Below the pieces are notes generated by a model that saw nothing but the letters and a program-made list of their open reading frames with translations, was not told where the DNA came from and ran no database searches. Below, piece after piece: positions 24,701 to 37,483 of a DNA stretch of 64,000 bases. This DNA comes from Sphagnum compactum (Eukaryota > Bryophyta > Sphagnopsida > Sphagnales). Made by a program: the position numbers and the translations under genes. The number at the start of each line of letters is the position of its first letter. Positions within the stretch are counted from its first letter, which is position 1. The stretch lies in contig OZ234496.1 of the NCBI GenBank assembly GCA_965153455.1, forward strand, positions 14,872,304-14,936,303, in the 5' to 3' direction.

Positions 24701-25413
24701 AGAGATGACTCGTGCATGCCTGAAGTTATAAAATAGGAAGTCAGGAATTGTTCCTGAGAGATTGTTTGCTGAGAGATCAAGGATCCCCAAGCCAGTCAAG
24801 TTGGAAAATGACAGAGGAAGACCACCTGACAGCGCATTGTGGCTCAAATCCAGCTTCCACAGCAGAGTACCTGTTAACCAACCAACACAACAATCAGAAA
24901 GAGGATTTTCTGAGGAATGCTGGAACATGATTTGCCTGACATTATCTTGCGTGCTTATTATAGTCAATGTTAGATCTTCAAAAAGCTCTTACAAAATTGA
25001 AAGCATACAGGTTCAAGTGCAGTTGATTTACCAATTTCTGAGAGCTCTGTCCAAGGGACAGGGCCAGACAGATTATTCCTTGAGAGCACGATACTGCGGA
25101 GGTTTTGTAAATGGCGAAACTCAGGGGAGATGGGTCCTGCCAGCTTTGTGTTCTGAAGGTTGATCTGTTTGACTTTGGATTGCAGGTCGCAGGTGATCCC
25201 GTACCAATGACATGGAGATTGGTCTGAGGCATTCCATGATTTCAGTACCCCAAGAGGATCGTTCACTCCCCCCTTGAAAGCCAAAAGGGCCCACCCTTCA
25301 TCATTCACAAGAGCCACCACTAGCGTCTCATCCAGTACCAGAGAAGCTACCAGAATTATGCAAATCAGGATTGTGGAGAGAAGACACTGTAATAAATGTC
25401 TATGCAGTTCCAT
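21730..25413 (-). CDS. LRR receptor-like kinase, At1g12460-like (non-RD, probably pseudokinase)
   Basis: Five exons on the minus strand fit canonical splice sites and one frame: 25032-25413, 23913-24870, 22732-23680, 21925-22386 and 21730-21831, giving about 950 residues. Order: signal peptide (starts MELHRHLLQCLLSTILICII); LRR N-terminal domain with the SPCHWYGITC motif; about 18 leucine-rich repeats; a transmembrane segment (about residues 555-580, AIFAITAAGALAIAVIVIALL); kinase domain. Kinase landmarks are VVGRGSIGTVHKA, the AVK lysine, HFKLTSTN in place of HRDLKxxN, DYG in place of DFG, AAPE, DVYSFGVVLLELVTG, and a last exon with RPSMADAVQVLESM. At1g12460 shares FQGYYxSS, the DWE-TKAL-DKE block, the missing HRD aspartate and DYG. 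The start chosen is the second ATG because it opens the signal peptide. The exon 3-4 junction is uncertain: the phase-correct acceptor adds about 16-19 unusual residues before the catalytic loop. Confidence 0.85.
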
Positions 25414-28117
25414 TTTTTGGATTGAGAAGACATGCCTTGATGAAACCCCCAACACCAACAGAGTGGTCATCTACAAGCTTCAATATTGCTCCTGTCCTTC
25501 TCCTCATCAGTTGCCTCATACCATCATCACAATGTGGCCAACAATATTGCTTCACGAATTGCTGTAAAAATTTTGGCGCCATGATCCTCCCTTCATGCCT
25601 TGCAACTGTCATGAGCTTGTGTTTGCATGGTATTGAGTATCCTGGATGCAAGTCAAGAACCTACTGCAAAAGATTAGCATCTGAAAAACTAACATGGTCA
25701 TAGTCGGGCTTAAGCTCCTTTCTCTGCATCAATTTGGTCCCAGCTCTTGCATCAATCAATCAACTTGTAAAGAGGTTTTGGCACCTCCTGGTTCATATTC
25801 ACTGCGTCGTTTTGTTCAAATTTCGAAGCAAAGAAGAGCAGTAATCGAACAAGAGAAGTGACTGGAACAAGCGAGGATTGCAACAGACAGACAGAGAACG
25901 AATTCTGACAAGAGATCTCACCAAATGTGCGAAGAAGCAACTCGCGATTCACAACTCTTGAGTGTCGAAGGAACTACTGCTCTAGTAGAGCGAGCTAGAA
26001 AGGACGCACCAACGCAAAGATGCAAACACAAACCAAGATTACGATCACGACTGGAATGGTTGTTGTAGAAGCACACGACATGATCTTGAACAACTCCACA
26101 ATAGAGAAATCACACCCATGGCAATGTCGAAGCTGGAACAAAAAGGAGAGCAACAAAAAAGCTTCATGCAGATCTCATCCCTGAATCCCTTGATTTTGCT
26201 AAGTTCTCTTCGTTCCACAAGGAGAAAACCTGCATGCGTTGCAGAATTGAGGAAGAGAAGAATCATGCACAAGAAAGAGACAAGAGAAATTGCAAAATGC
26301 AACAAAGTGCGCAGTTGTGCACATCAAAAGTTTCTGATCTCCGGAGAAGAAAGAGAGTCGACGTTTGAGAACTTCATAACGAAAGATTCTTGCAGAAAAC
26401 AAATTGCACAGAGAAACAGAAAACTGGATCATCGGACTCGAAATTGAACACAAATTGTGAATCTGGAGCACGAAACTGGAGACAAAGAAGATCAAAGAGA
26501 AAATAAGAGCCTGGCTGTTTCAAAACACACTAGAGTCACAAAGACAAACAAAAACATGCAAGAATAATCATGCACAAGAAAGAGATAAGACAAATTGCAA
26601 AATGCAAGAAAATGCGCGTGCGTGTGCATCAGAAGTTCCGATCTCAGGAGAAGAGAGCTCGACGTTTGAGAACTTCATAACGAAAGCTTCTTGCAGAAAA
26701 TAAATTGCACAGAAAAACAAAAACTGGATCATCGACTCAATTGAACGCAATTGTGAATCTGGAGCACGAAAATGGAGACGAAGAAGATCAAAGAGAAAAA
26801 AAAAGAAAAAGAAAAAAGCCTGAATGTTTTAAATCACACTAGAGTAACAAGTTACACAAACAAAAACATGCAAGAAACACACAAGACAAAAAAACACGTA
26901 CCTCAGAAAAGCAGCAGCGATTGACAGAGACGGAGGCTCAGGCTTTGTTTCTGTTGAACGTTCCGCCCCGGAGCTCCAAATTTCGATTGAAAGATTTTCA
27001 AAACCAGTGTTCAGATCCTTTCCAAATTTCGCTTCTGATCTTTTTTTATTTGTCATTTCTATGGATTTTTTTTGTGTTTGCAAGTTCCAAATTTACACAA
27101 AAGAAGACAAAGCACACTCTGATATTATTGCGCTCTGGATGGATCAAATTGGAGAGAGAAATTGCAGCTACCAGATCTCAGGCTGGTGTTGTGCCGTTTG
27201 CATTGCATGTGTAGTTTACTTGCACTGAGATACAAATGGCCCAAATTCTCCAGATTTCGAAGAAAAAAATTTCCAGATCGCCAGATTTTGATGATAACTT
27301 CCAGTGGTAGCCAAGAATATAGAAGGATTCTGTTTTTTTGTTTTTTTTTTTTTCCAACTTTCATATCTAGTATATAGCCAAGTTTGGCTAAATTACTTTC
27401 TTGATGATTGCCAGTTTGATTACATCACAAAATCCTTAACAGAAACCCTGGTCTAGATTGCCAAAAAGTTGCAAGTACTTGATGGATGGAGCTATTATGG
27501 AAATTTTGGCATGGCGTTTTGAATTAGGTGAAAAAATTTGAGCTTTTTAATAAGGTTTATTTCCTACATTAATGTCTGTGACGTTAGATTATGTTGTTTT
27601 CTTGATCACATTGTGTTTCGTAATCCTCTGATGAAGATCATACATTTGTAATAGTGACCAAAATCTTTGTTGAAGTTCTAAAAACAATTGTTGAATCTGC
27701 CACCAGACCTCAAATGTCCTTGAATGGTCTCACCCTTGCCCATTACATGTTGCATGCATCTCCAAGCTCACCACAAAGGACTTCACCAGTGCATTACCCA
27801 ACCTAATGGGTAGGGGCTTGACCATTCCACAGTACATTTATATAATATATCTAAAATAAATTCAAAATTTGTCATTGTTTCATAACAAACCCTTCTTCAA
27901 TCTTGGATCAGCACAAGACCCACAGACATGTCAGGGTCCATGACGCTGTGTACACAAATACCAATTAAAACACATCATGGCATTCACCTTTCACTTCGTT
28001 CAATATAATTGTCAATACAAAAGAGAAAATAATATGCCAGTAATGAGCTTTGTTTGTTTCTTCGACTATTAAATTGAGTCAATCACCACTCTTTCTTCAT
28101 ACAAGGACCACAGTAGT
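25414..28117. other. Upstream region of the LRR-RLK and 3' flank of the cyclophilin gene
   Basis: No additional gene is recognised. Between 25414 and about 26900 lies the probable promoter or leader of the receptor kinase (minus strand). A donor-like CTGAG|GTACGT at about 26900 and an acceptor-like TTTTGCAG near 25668 would allow a spliced 5' leader, which is inference. The 304-bp tandem duplication at 26261-26876 lies inside. 27200-28117 holds short frames only. Confidence 0.4.
26261..26876. repeat. Tandem duplication of ~305 bp upstream of the LRR-RLK
   Basis: Unit 1 (26261-26564) and unit 2 (26566-26876) both begin AATCATGCACAAGAAAGAGA. They share the order TCGACGTTTGAGAACTTCAT, TTGCAGAAAA, GGATCATCG, GTGAATCTGGAGCACGAAA, and ACACTAGAGT, and both end CATGCAAGAA. 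They differ by scattered substitutions and small gaps. The region is purine-rich on the plus strand, so the transcribed (minus) strand is pyrimidine-rich, as plant 5' leaders often are. Confidence 0.9.
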
Positions 28118-30089
28118 CTAAAGGGGAATCTCGCCACTGTCAGCCACTGTAACTTTCCTCTTGGTCTGTCCACCTTGTGTTCCTTCCGCCTCCACTTTGT
28201 ACACAACATCAAGGCCACTTATGACCTTGCCAAACACGACATGTCTGCCATCCAGCCTTCAAACAGAAGAAGATACCCCTCTGTTACATGATGTACTCCC
28301 AATAAGACAGATCCAAGTCATTACACCATGAGCTATTGGAGGTCAGGGAGAGGGATTCAGCAGTGTGCAACTCGTAAGTTTGGAGTAGATGGAAAACAAC
28401 AATCATGCAAGGGCAAAAAGATACCAGCTTGTTTTAACAGTTGTGATGAAGAACTGAGAGCCATTTGTGTTTGGACCAGCGTTTGCCATTGACAATATCC
28501 CTGCAGCAGTCAAGTTTCAGATATCCTGATTCTTAAACAAAGAGCAGAGCCCCCCTGATAAAGAGGTTTCTCCGAAAATTTCTGTCAGCTTCATTTCCAA
28601 TTGCATCAAGATATGGCAATTTTGAGTCTAGGTGCAGCACTTCAAAGAATCAAGAGAAATGGCCATGATATGCCATACAAGACAAATCAGACCAAGGAGG
28701 AAAGAATGCTTAATCGACACTAACAGACATGAACATCTATCTGTGAAAAGAATGCCACACCTGCTCCAGTGTGCTTCAGTTTGAAGTTCTCATCTGCAAA
28801 CTTCACACCATAAATGGATTCACCTCCCCGCCCATTCCCATGTGTGGTGTCCCCACCTTGAATCATAAAGCTGGGAATGATGCGATGAAATACAGAACCC
28901 TTGTAATGCAGCGGTTTGCCACTTGGCCCTTTACCTTTCTCCCCTGAATACAGATGCATAACCACATGGCTATATTAAGCTGCATAGTTTGAAATTCATT
29001 CAAGTCGTTATATTATTCCCTGCAATCTGCACAAGAGAAATTGCTCATAGTAGCCACACAGCTGCTGTCTAGCACCAAAAGCTACACATTTTATGCAAAT
29101 GCAGTGTACCACAGAAACCAATCCATCTGAAAGACAGCAGCCAAAGCTTACCAGTGCAAAGTGCTCGGAAGTTTTCTGTTGACAACACAACAAAGAGCTA
29201 TCATTAGATGAACATGAGAAATACCCTCTTCCAGAGCAGAGGCACATACAGAAAAAGTACCACTTCAAAACCCATACTCTGCTGGAATTTTCTTTGGTCA
29301 AGCAATTCAGCCTGAATTCCAAACCATTTCTCTACCAAGTCTAAAACTAAATCGATTAGCAAAGGAAATTTGCAGCAAAGAAGCCAACAGTCGAAAGACA
29401 TACCGACAGTTTTGGGGACTGCATTGCCAAACAGGCCAATCACCACTCGACCTGGCACACATCCAATTAAGTCCTTCAAGATCACTCTCATCTGAGGTCT
29501 GAGAATACTTGCATCAATATTCAACAACTTGATGTAAACTTGATGTAAAGATGGCAAGGGATCCATACCAGCATTAACACCATCAATGTCAATGTCGAAA
29601 AAGACTTTATGAGTAATCTCCTCCAAGTTGTCTTGTTTCGCCTGTTGCACAGCACCAACTTTTTTCTGCTCAGTTTACACAAGGAACATACAGCTTGCCA
29701 TTCTCTCAGAGACATATCATCCTACCGCATTTCTGCACATGCAATCGAAGTAGCAAACTGCCCAAAAGACGGAGGAAACGAACGCTACCAAAACACAAAA
29801 TCCGAAAACAAGCATACGTAGTAGAAAAGAACAAGAAGCAATAACTTCAGATAACAGAAAGAAAACTCCACAATAATACTTGCCAGGAAAAAAAAAACTG
29901 CTACTACTTATCTTTCTCAGCAATAACAACAACAACAAACCCTTCTCAGTAGCCATCAATCAGAACCCCACAAACAGCACTTGAATTTATTTTTCTTTTT
30001 AATTAAAAAACGAAAGGAAGGAAAATCACCTCAACAGATACGAAGAATGTCAGGAAGGAGATCGCCAGTAACAATGCAAGTCTCGCCAT
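28118..30089 (-). CDS. Secretory-pathway cyclophilin (peptidyl-prolyl isomerase), CYP20-1/ROC7 type
   Basis: Seven coding exons on the minus strand are all in phase with GT-AG borders: 30030-30089, 29569-29641, 29404-29451, 29152-29175, 28761-28943, 28425-28500 and 28118-28256. They encode 200 residues, the usual length. Exon 1 is a signal peptide ([20 protein letters not shown]), pointing to the ER or secretory pathway. No HDEL/KDEL tail is present; the end is DSGEIPL, as in the Arabidopsis relative. The cyclophilin core is complete: [95 protein letters not shown]. The catalytic Arg (FHR), the QGGD block, and the SQFF and WLDGRH residues that line the active site are kept. It accelerates proline isomerisation during folding. 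The upstream leader contains a GAA/GAG-rich stretch that is open in another frame but is not a protein. Confidence 0.95.
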
Positions 30090-33000
30090 GTTTGTATTCC
30101 GCTTGCTGCACACAAGGAACTTCTACTCCGTCTTCCGCCGCCTCTTCTTCTTCTTCTTCCTCCTCTTCGTCTTCTCCAAAACGCATTGCATCTAGGGTTT
30201 CCTTCTTCATCGGGTATAAATGAGGTCCCAAGACTGGGGGACGCTACGCAATTCCATTACGCTTTCCTTTTCCTCAGGTTCAAAGGAGGTCCCAAGAGTG
30301 GGGACTTAACACTTAACCCAATTCCATTAGGGGTCACTTTGGTCCTTAAAAACCCAGCCAGATTTTCATATATGATAATTTGTAAATTAAAATTAACTGT
30401 TTGACTTTACATTACAAAATATTCATTTTTTAAAAACATTTTGTCAAATAAAGATCCAAAATAAAATATAGCACTTTGTCCAAATTATATCGAATTTTTA
30501 AAATTTTATTAGATGTCAATTGGTTTAAATAATCATGTAATATCTTATATTGTACCTAATTAATATACTAAAAATTTTTAATAATAATTTTTTAATTGCA
30601 CATTGAAAAATGAAATATAGTAATTAATTATTAATTATGAAATCATATTCAAGATAATAATAATAATTTTAATAAACCAAATATCATTTTAGTTTAAATA
30701 TTTTAAATATAAATGTAAATGTCAATTATATAGTGATTCAAATTTCACTTGAAGTGAAATGAAACAAGGAATCTAGTTCTTTTTTTTAATCCCATACTAA
30801 TTGAATTAAGGTATGTTCAAACCTAAAATTAAATTATTAGTTAAAATTAAAATTAAAAGACAGGTCGAAGTTAGACATTAGGTCAACTAAGCTTTCTCAT
30901 TTTCTTTATGTTAATGACCACAAAACAATGCAAAAAAATGAGTCTTTATGTTTTTTTTGTGCACTCTAAGGTTCAAGATTAGACCATAAGGTTGATTACA
31001 CTTCTAACAGCAAACTTCATGGCACATGGTACTAAATTCATGGTTGAATGTGCAAAGGACAATGTTGTCTTGCATCACTTTCGGTTTTCTTGCAATGTTG
31101 ATTTGTTAATGACGAAGGAGGTTGGCGATTGGATCAAGGCTCTAAGCACCACTTAGTATTTTGATTTCCTCATGACTTTGGGGTTGAAAAAATATTGGTT
31201 GGAATTAGAAACACCTATGGATTATGTTTTGGGTGACAACATTTAAGGATTCACATGGCCAAGGAATGAGTTGTCTGATTCTTAGATGCCCTTTGAGAAT
31301 ACTTTCTTTGAAGCTGACATGCAAGTGGAACTAAACATAATGTAACACCAAGTTGGTTGTATTTCTTCGTAAAAATACATTACATCTACGACATGACAAA
31401 CAATTTTGTGTGTGTTTTTTAGATTACTTGTTGAAAATTGGAATTTCATTGTATTATAAGTTTATTTTATTTTTCATGATAAGTGGAAGGAATGAAAACC
31501 TTACCATTTTTGCATGGCTGCTATGAGTATTTGAGACAATTATATATTTTATATTTTGAAATCCTTTTGCTTAATGTAGTGGTGTTCAAAAAAATACTCA
31601 TGTTTTTCAATAAAGCTTTTCAAGCATGTTCAAGATCGCATCAATGGGTGACATTTTCTTTTCTAGAAGCCTTCCACATACTTGTTATGCAACGTTGTGC
31701 GAGCTTGTGGATCAATGTGCTTAAGCTCCCCATTATTTTCCCCACAACTTGGTTGCCATTATCATGTTGAAGGCTATTAGTCTCTTTGGGTTTTATGAAA
31801 AAAAAGTATATAATCTTTAGTTGCCCTTCCTAGAATTTGATCTAGTAGTGACATACTTTGTGGCAAGAAATGTGCACAAGTTTCTCAATTAGGGAATAAA
31901 GTTGAGGAGGATTGCTCGTCTATTCTTAATTTCCTATTGGCATTATCAACCTTTGATGTTATGAATTTTCTTTAAACATTTTCATAATTATAAATCAATG
32001 CATATTTATCACTAGACCCTATTTAAATAAAGTTTTAAACTATAATGAGAATCTTGCAATTCTTGATTTAGGTTGTTCTTAAGGAAAACCCTTAAATGGA
32101 CGATTGTAAAAGACTTCTTGGTTTTTCATGCTCCCTTCCATATGTCATGGTGTTCCCCTAATTAAAGCTCTATCAATTTGTTCACTTTTCGGCACTGATG
32201 GAACCAAGAAGTAAACATGCCCAATCATGGTAATTACTTTGGATACTTTGGATAACCCTAGAAAAAACTATGATCACAATCAAACAATTTTGTTATCCAA
32301 GGCTTCATATTTTCTTTAAATCATTCCATCAAAGTCTTATTGATTCCTATATATAAGTGTAGTGAATTGACCTATTTTCTAAGCCATTTACCACTTTAAG
32401 GGTCTCGAGTTCTTAATGTTAAAAGACTCCTTATAAAATAAACAAATGTGAGTATGCTCACATTTGAAATTGTTCTTCAATTTCAATCACCATAAATCAA
32501 ATGTCAACATTGGGTGTCAAGTACTAATGTGTGAATTTACATTGACAATCTTTCTCTTTAAAATCTACAAACCACAAGCAATTGAGTAAACACAATATAA
32601 GATTAGAATCCATAAATTATGATATTATGAAAATTTTAAAAATATAGGTGAATGCGAACAAAAGGTTTTCCTTTTTTTTAAATGCTTAAATTGAAGTTGA
32701 AGATTTGGATTGAAAGTTACAATCAACCAACACTAGTAGCAATAAGATATACCAAGGGTTGTTCTAAAACCTAAGATGATCTTAGGATTTAGAAAAGAAC
32801 CATTGTTGGGTGGTTCTTTACTTTTATGAAAAACCTTTCATTGTTATTAAAAATAAATTAACTATTTCAATTCTAGTTCTTGTTTCATTTTTCAACGCAA
32901 AAAAGTTTGTGTAGATTCCAAACCTAGACCATAATTGATGACTAACATTAGGTTAACATATAATAAAATAGGTTTATGATGTGATGCATACATTTTAATC

Positions 33001-34722
33001 AAATTATCAAAACACATCAAAAATATTTTTTTAGCCAAAAAATGAAATACAATAAGAACATTGAGGAGAATATTACATCCCTCCATTTTTGGTTCATTGA
33101 ATTTTTTTTATCATTTATTTCCATACACACAATGAGATGAACATCACTTCCATGTTGTTCAATTCAATAGAAATGTCAAGTGGTCGATGTTTAGAATTGT
33201 TGTAAGGACAACCACTTATGGACTCTTTATCTAGTTCCCATAAATCAATTCTAATTATCATTGTCACTAGAATATTTTTTGGGCTTAATATGGCCACAAA
33301 TAGGCCTCGCTCAAAAAGGTGAAGGTACCAATTTGGGTGTGGGTTAACCCTAGCCATGCTGACAAGCCTACAACACAACTTCTAACCTACTTGTAAGCAT
33401 AAGGTGCCTTGTTGTTTGTGAGGAGGCACTATTAATGTGTAGAAGAGTAGATTTCTTTTATGAATAATTTAAGAATGTGGATTTGAAAGCTCAAATTTGA
33501 GGAATGATGGAACGAATATGATGGAGAACAACTTTATTCCTTATTCATCGTTGACAGCAATCAACATATTTAGATTGCAAGCAGAATTTGTGTAAGATAC
33601 CGTAAGGGTGGGTGAATCAAATCAGCCGGCACACTCTCAAGACTCACACAACTCAACACCATCAATTTCCTTAATTGCTTGGCCCACTCGCATTCAGAAC
33701 TCATCATTTCCTCACTTGCTAGCAGACTCTGGTATGACTCCTCATTATCATTTTCCCCATTGCTGCTGAAATTCTCAACTAAGAAAAATGCAGAATCAAA
33801 GATCACCCAACAAAACTTAGCCACAGTATTACCAAGCCACCAGTATGGTTACAATTATGTTTTTTTTTGTGGTAGTGTTGCTATGCAAGGTAATCATGAC
33901 AACTAAAACCACAATATTGTTCAATTCGAATGTTGATAGGAGACAAGAGAATCATCAAACTTGTAAGCTATTAAAATTTAGATGATATGTCAAGTTGGGG
34001 AGTCGATCTTCCTTCAACTCCAACATTTGAAAACAAGGATTGCTCCGATTGCACATCTAGTTATGGGTCCCACTGAAATTCTCTTCTCAGTAACCACATT
34101 CAAAAATAGCCAGGATCATTCCAATTACAAATCCAGCCATGGCAACTCCCACCTGAAATTCCTTGATCTGGCTACAACATGTGCCATTGATCTGTGCACC
34201 ATGCTGATATTTCTTCATGTATGTTTCACAGCAACAAATTTCAAGTTTATCTATGATGGTGGACTGGCTATATAGTACACCTATCCCAATCTGCAGTAGA
34301 CATCAAATGACTGAGTTGAAGGGATTGATAAGAATCCATAAAAATACATAACATCAATAATTCTCTTCTCCAAGCATGTCAAATCCTTCTGCAAGAGAGT
34401 AGCCCGTTTGCATACTCCCATTACATACTAACATTATCTATCACAACAGCATTACTTTCTGCAGGTAATTGCTCATTGCAAGTTGCAATTGCCACCAAAA
34501 ATTTGGCAATCCTTGAGACTGCCATGCTTACTTTTATCTGGACTTCTACTGAGCAACAGTCAGAGACACAAAGATCAAAGGATCATGGCTCAGCCATAGT
34601 TTCATCTCATTCCTATGTACAATCTTCACAGCATGCACATTCAGGAAGGTGTTCAAAAGGCTATGGTAATAATATGATAGAGACATGCTACAGACAGAGG
34701 AGCATAAGCCAGACAGCTGCCA
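30090..34722. other. 4.6 kb spacer, mostly AT-rich
   Basis: 30100-30180 is a GA-rich (plus-strand TTC-rich) part of the cyclophilin 5' leader. From 30400 to 33500 the DNA is very AT-rich with no recognisable gene. TTGTTGGGTGGTTCTTTA at about 32803 matches the dispersed repeat ends at 13645 (plus) and 700 (minus). 33900-34300 holds two imperfect copies of a ~50-base stretch ending CTGAAATTC. The region next to 34722 is presumably the PPR gene's 3' flank. Confidence 0.4.
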
Positions 34723-37483
34723 TCACCAATAGTCCATGCAAGAACAGACCCCATCCTGAAAGTGATGAAAGCGATTTGCATCCCTCACCATGATTGTTCT
34801 CTCAACTATTTTTGAAATGGACTTTGTCAAAGTGTGGCAATCACTGCAAACTCTCAGATTCTTGATTATGGGCAGTGGAGTACCAGGAGCCATGTTGATG
34901 AGCCCAAATGCAATGGCCAGCTTCTCACTATGGTGACACAAATGAAACATCTTTTCTTCTTCCTCCATGTCATGCAGCACAAATTTAGTATCTGGCACAT
35001 ACCCTGCATCATGCATCAGCCCTGACAATCTCTTCAGTTCTGCATGGATTTCAGTGACCTGAGGGTTTTCTTGATCACTTCCTACAAATGTATGCACCTT
35101 ATTATTCACTTCAATCCAGGTGTGACCTGGTTGTTTCTTCACACCTCTTTCCTTTCTCTGCCGTTCAACATCCTACTGAGATCCTGGTTGCCAGCAGCAG
35201 CATATATGTTAGAAAGCAGCACATAACCTGCGGCATTTTCAGGCTCCAGTTCAATAACTTGTTTCGCAGCACGTTCTGCCATCTCCACATTACCATGAAT
35301 TCTGCAAGAACCAAGCAAGGCCATCCACACAGCCACATTTGGGTTATAGGGCATTGCCTTGATCATATCCTCTGCCTCCTGCAGATGTCCAGCACGGCCA
35401 AGAAGGTCAACTACACAGGTGTAGTGTTCCAATTTTGCAGAAATCTTGTGAATTGTGCTCATGGAAGCATAACAGCACAGGCCTTCTATGACCAAACCTG
35501 CATGGCTACAAGCTGACAGAAGACAAATAAAAGTAATATCATCTGGTTGTACACCTTCTTCACACATCCGCTCAAAATTTTTAATAACTTCCTTCCCATG
35601 CCCATGCATGGCATATCCTCCAAGTAAGGCATTCCAAGAGACTACATCGCGTGATGGCAACTTGTTGAACACTCTGCAAGCATCTTCCATGCTTCCACAT
35701 TTGGCATACATGTCAACCAGGCTGTTACCCACAAAGACATCCAAATCCCACCCATTTTTGATAATCTGCTCATGAGCAGACCTGCCTTCTTCAATTACCA
35801 GTACACTAGCACATGCATTCAACACCCCTACCAAAGTGATAGGGTTTGGTTGCACACATTCCTGTTCCATTTGGTGAAATAGTTCCAATGCCTTTTGCCC
35901 CTCCCCACATTTCACATGTCCAGATGTCATTGCATTCCAAGTGATCACATCACGTGAAGCCATATTTTTGAACACTTTGCAAGCATCCTCCAGAATCCCA
36001 CATTTTGCATACATGTCAATCAGGCTATTGCCCACAATGATATCTGAATCCCACCCGCGTTCAATAATCTGCCTATGAGCATGCCTGCCCTCCTCAAGTG
36101 CAACTACACTGGCACATGCATTCAGCAACCCCACAAAACTCCTAAGGTCTGGCTGCACACCTTGCTTTTGCATTTCTTGAAATAGTTCCAATGCCTTTTG
36201 CCCTTGTCCACATTTTACATGTCCAAATATCATAGTATTCCAAGCAACCACATCAAGTGAAGGCATCTTCTTGAAAGCTTTGGAAGCATCCTCCATGCTT
36301 CCACATTTTGCATACATGTCAACCAGGCTACTCATCAGGAAGACATCCGACTCCCAACCTCTTTGAATTATCTGCTCATGAACATCCCTGCCCTCTTTCA
36401 GGGCAATTACACTAGCACATGCATTCAGCACTCCCCCCAAGGTAACAGGATCTGGCTTCAAACCTTCCTCTTGCATTTGTTGAAACAATTCCAGTGCCTT
36501 CTGTCCTTGCCCACATTTCACATGTCCCAATAACAATGCATTCCAACAAACCACATTTCGTGACGACATCTTGTTAAACACTCTCCAAGCATCCTCTATG
36601 CTCCCACACTTGGTATACATGTCAACCAAGCTATTCCCCACAAAAGTGACGGATTCAAAACCACTTCGAACGATCTGCTCATGAACAGACCTGCCCTCTT
36701 CCAGTGAAACAAGGCTCGCACAAGCATTCAGCACTCCCACAAAAGTGAAAGAGTCTGGTCGCACACCCTCCGCTTGCATTTTTCGAAACAGTTCCAGTGC
36801 CTTGCGCCCTTCTCCGCACTTCACATGTCCCAATATCATGGCCGTCCAAGTGACCACTCTCGATGCAGCATCTTGTTGAACACACTCTGAGCATCCTCCA
36901 TGGTTCCACATTTGGCATACATGTCAACCAAGCAGCTCCCCACAAAGACATCAGCCTCACAACCACATTGAATTATCTGTTTATGAGCCTGCCTGCCCTC
37001 TTCAAGTGCTTGTAAACTAGCACATGCATTGAGCACCGGAACAAAAGTGAATCTGTCAAGAGTCATGCCTTTTTGTTGCATTTCATGGAAAAGCTCAATG
37101 GTCGTCTCATGGTCCCCGGCCTTGACATATCTTGCAAGTCGTCTATTCCATGAAAACATGTCCAAATCTACAGTCCCCGGTGGCAAGGCGGCCAGTTTTT
37201 CTCCCACCCATGGAGGGTTTTGTCCGTCCCCGAGCCACAGTGCGCCTTGCGCCTTCTTATGCTTGAAATCTGGATACCTTACATTCACTTTCTCAGGTCT
37301 ACAATCCCACCACTGAGACGGATCGGAAAAGAATTCCCGCCAAAGTTTCTCTCTCTGGCGTGATGATGTCACTCCAACCATTCCACCCCAAGAAGTTGCT
37401 ATCGCTCTGCAGCTACAAGCCACTAGATATCCTAACCGTCGCGAGTCGAGGATGATGCGACGAAGGCGCACTGCGATAACCAT
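34723..37483 (-). CDS. PPR-DYW protein with N-terminal PDF motif; frame broken twice
   Basis: An intronless minus-strand gene of about 920 codons. Residues 1-30 are Arg-rich and resemble an organelle transit peptide. Residues ~35-95 carry LWREFFSDPSQWWDCRPEK, then YPDFKHKKAQGALWLGDG and PPWV, which match the PDF ssDNA-binding motif of plant OSB proteins. About six P-L-S triplets follow (VVTWTAM, VVCWNAL, VVAWNTM, VITWNAM, VVSWNAL starts), then E/E+ motifs and a complete DYW domain with HSEKLAIAFG (catalytic H-x-E), CSDCH and the CSCMDYW end. DYW proteins perform C-to-U editing of chloroplast or mitochondrial RNA. Two one-base losses break the frame. One is near 36857, where other copies read CCACATCTCG and this one CCACTCTCG. 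The other is near 35171, just before the DYW domain. These are either assembly errors or marks of a young pseudogene. Confidence 0.88.

Noticed and set aside
30031-30231. 66-codon minus-strand frame with a poly-Glu run upstream of the cyclophilin start
   Set aside because: It overlaps the signal-peptide exon in another frame, has no family resemblance and arises from a GAA/GAG repeat in the leader. It could at most be an upstream ORF.
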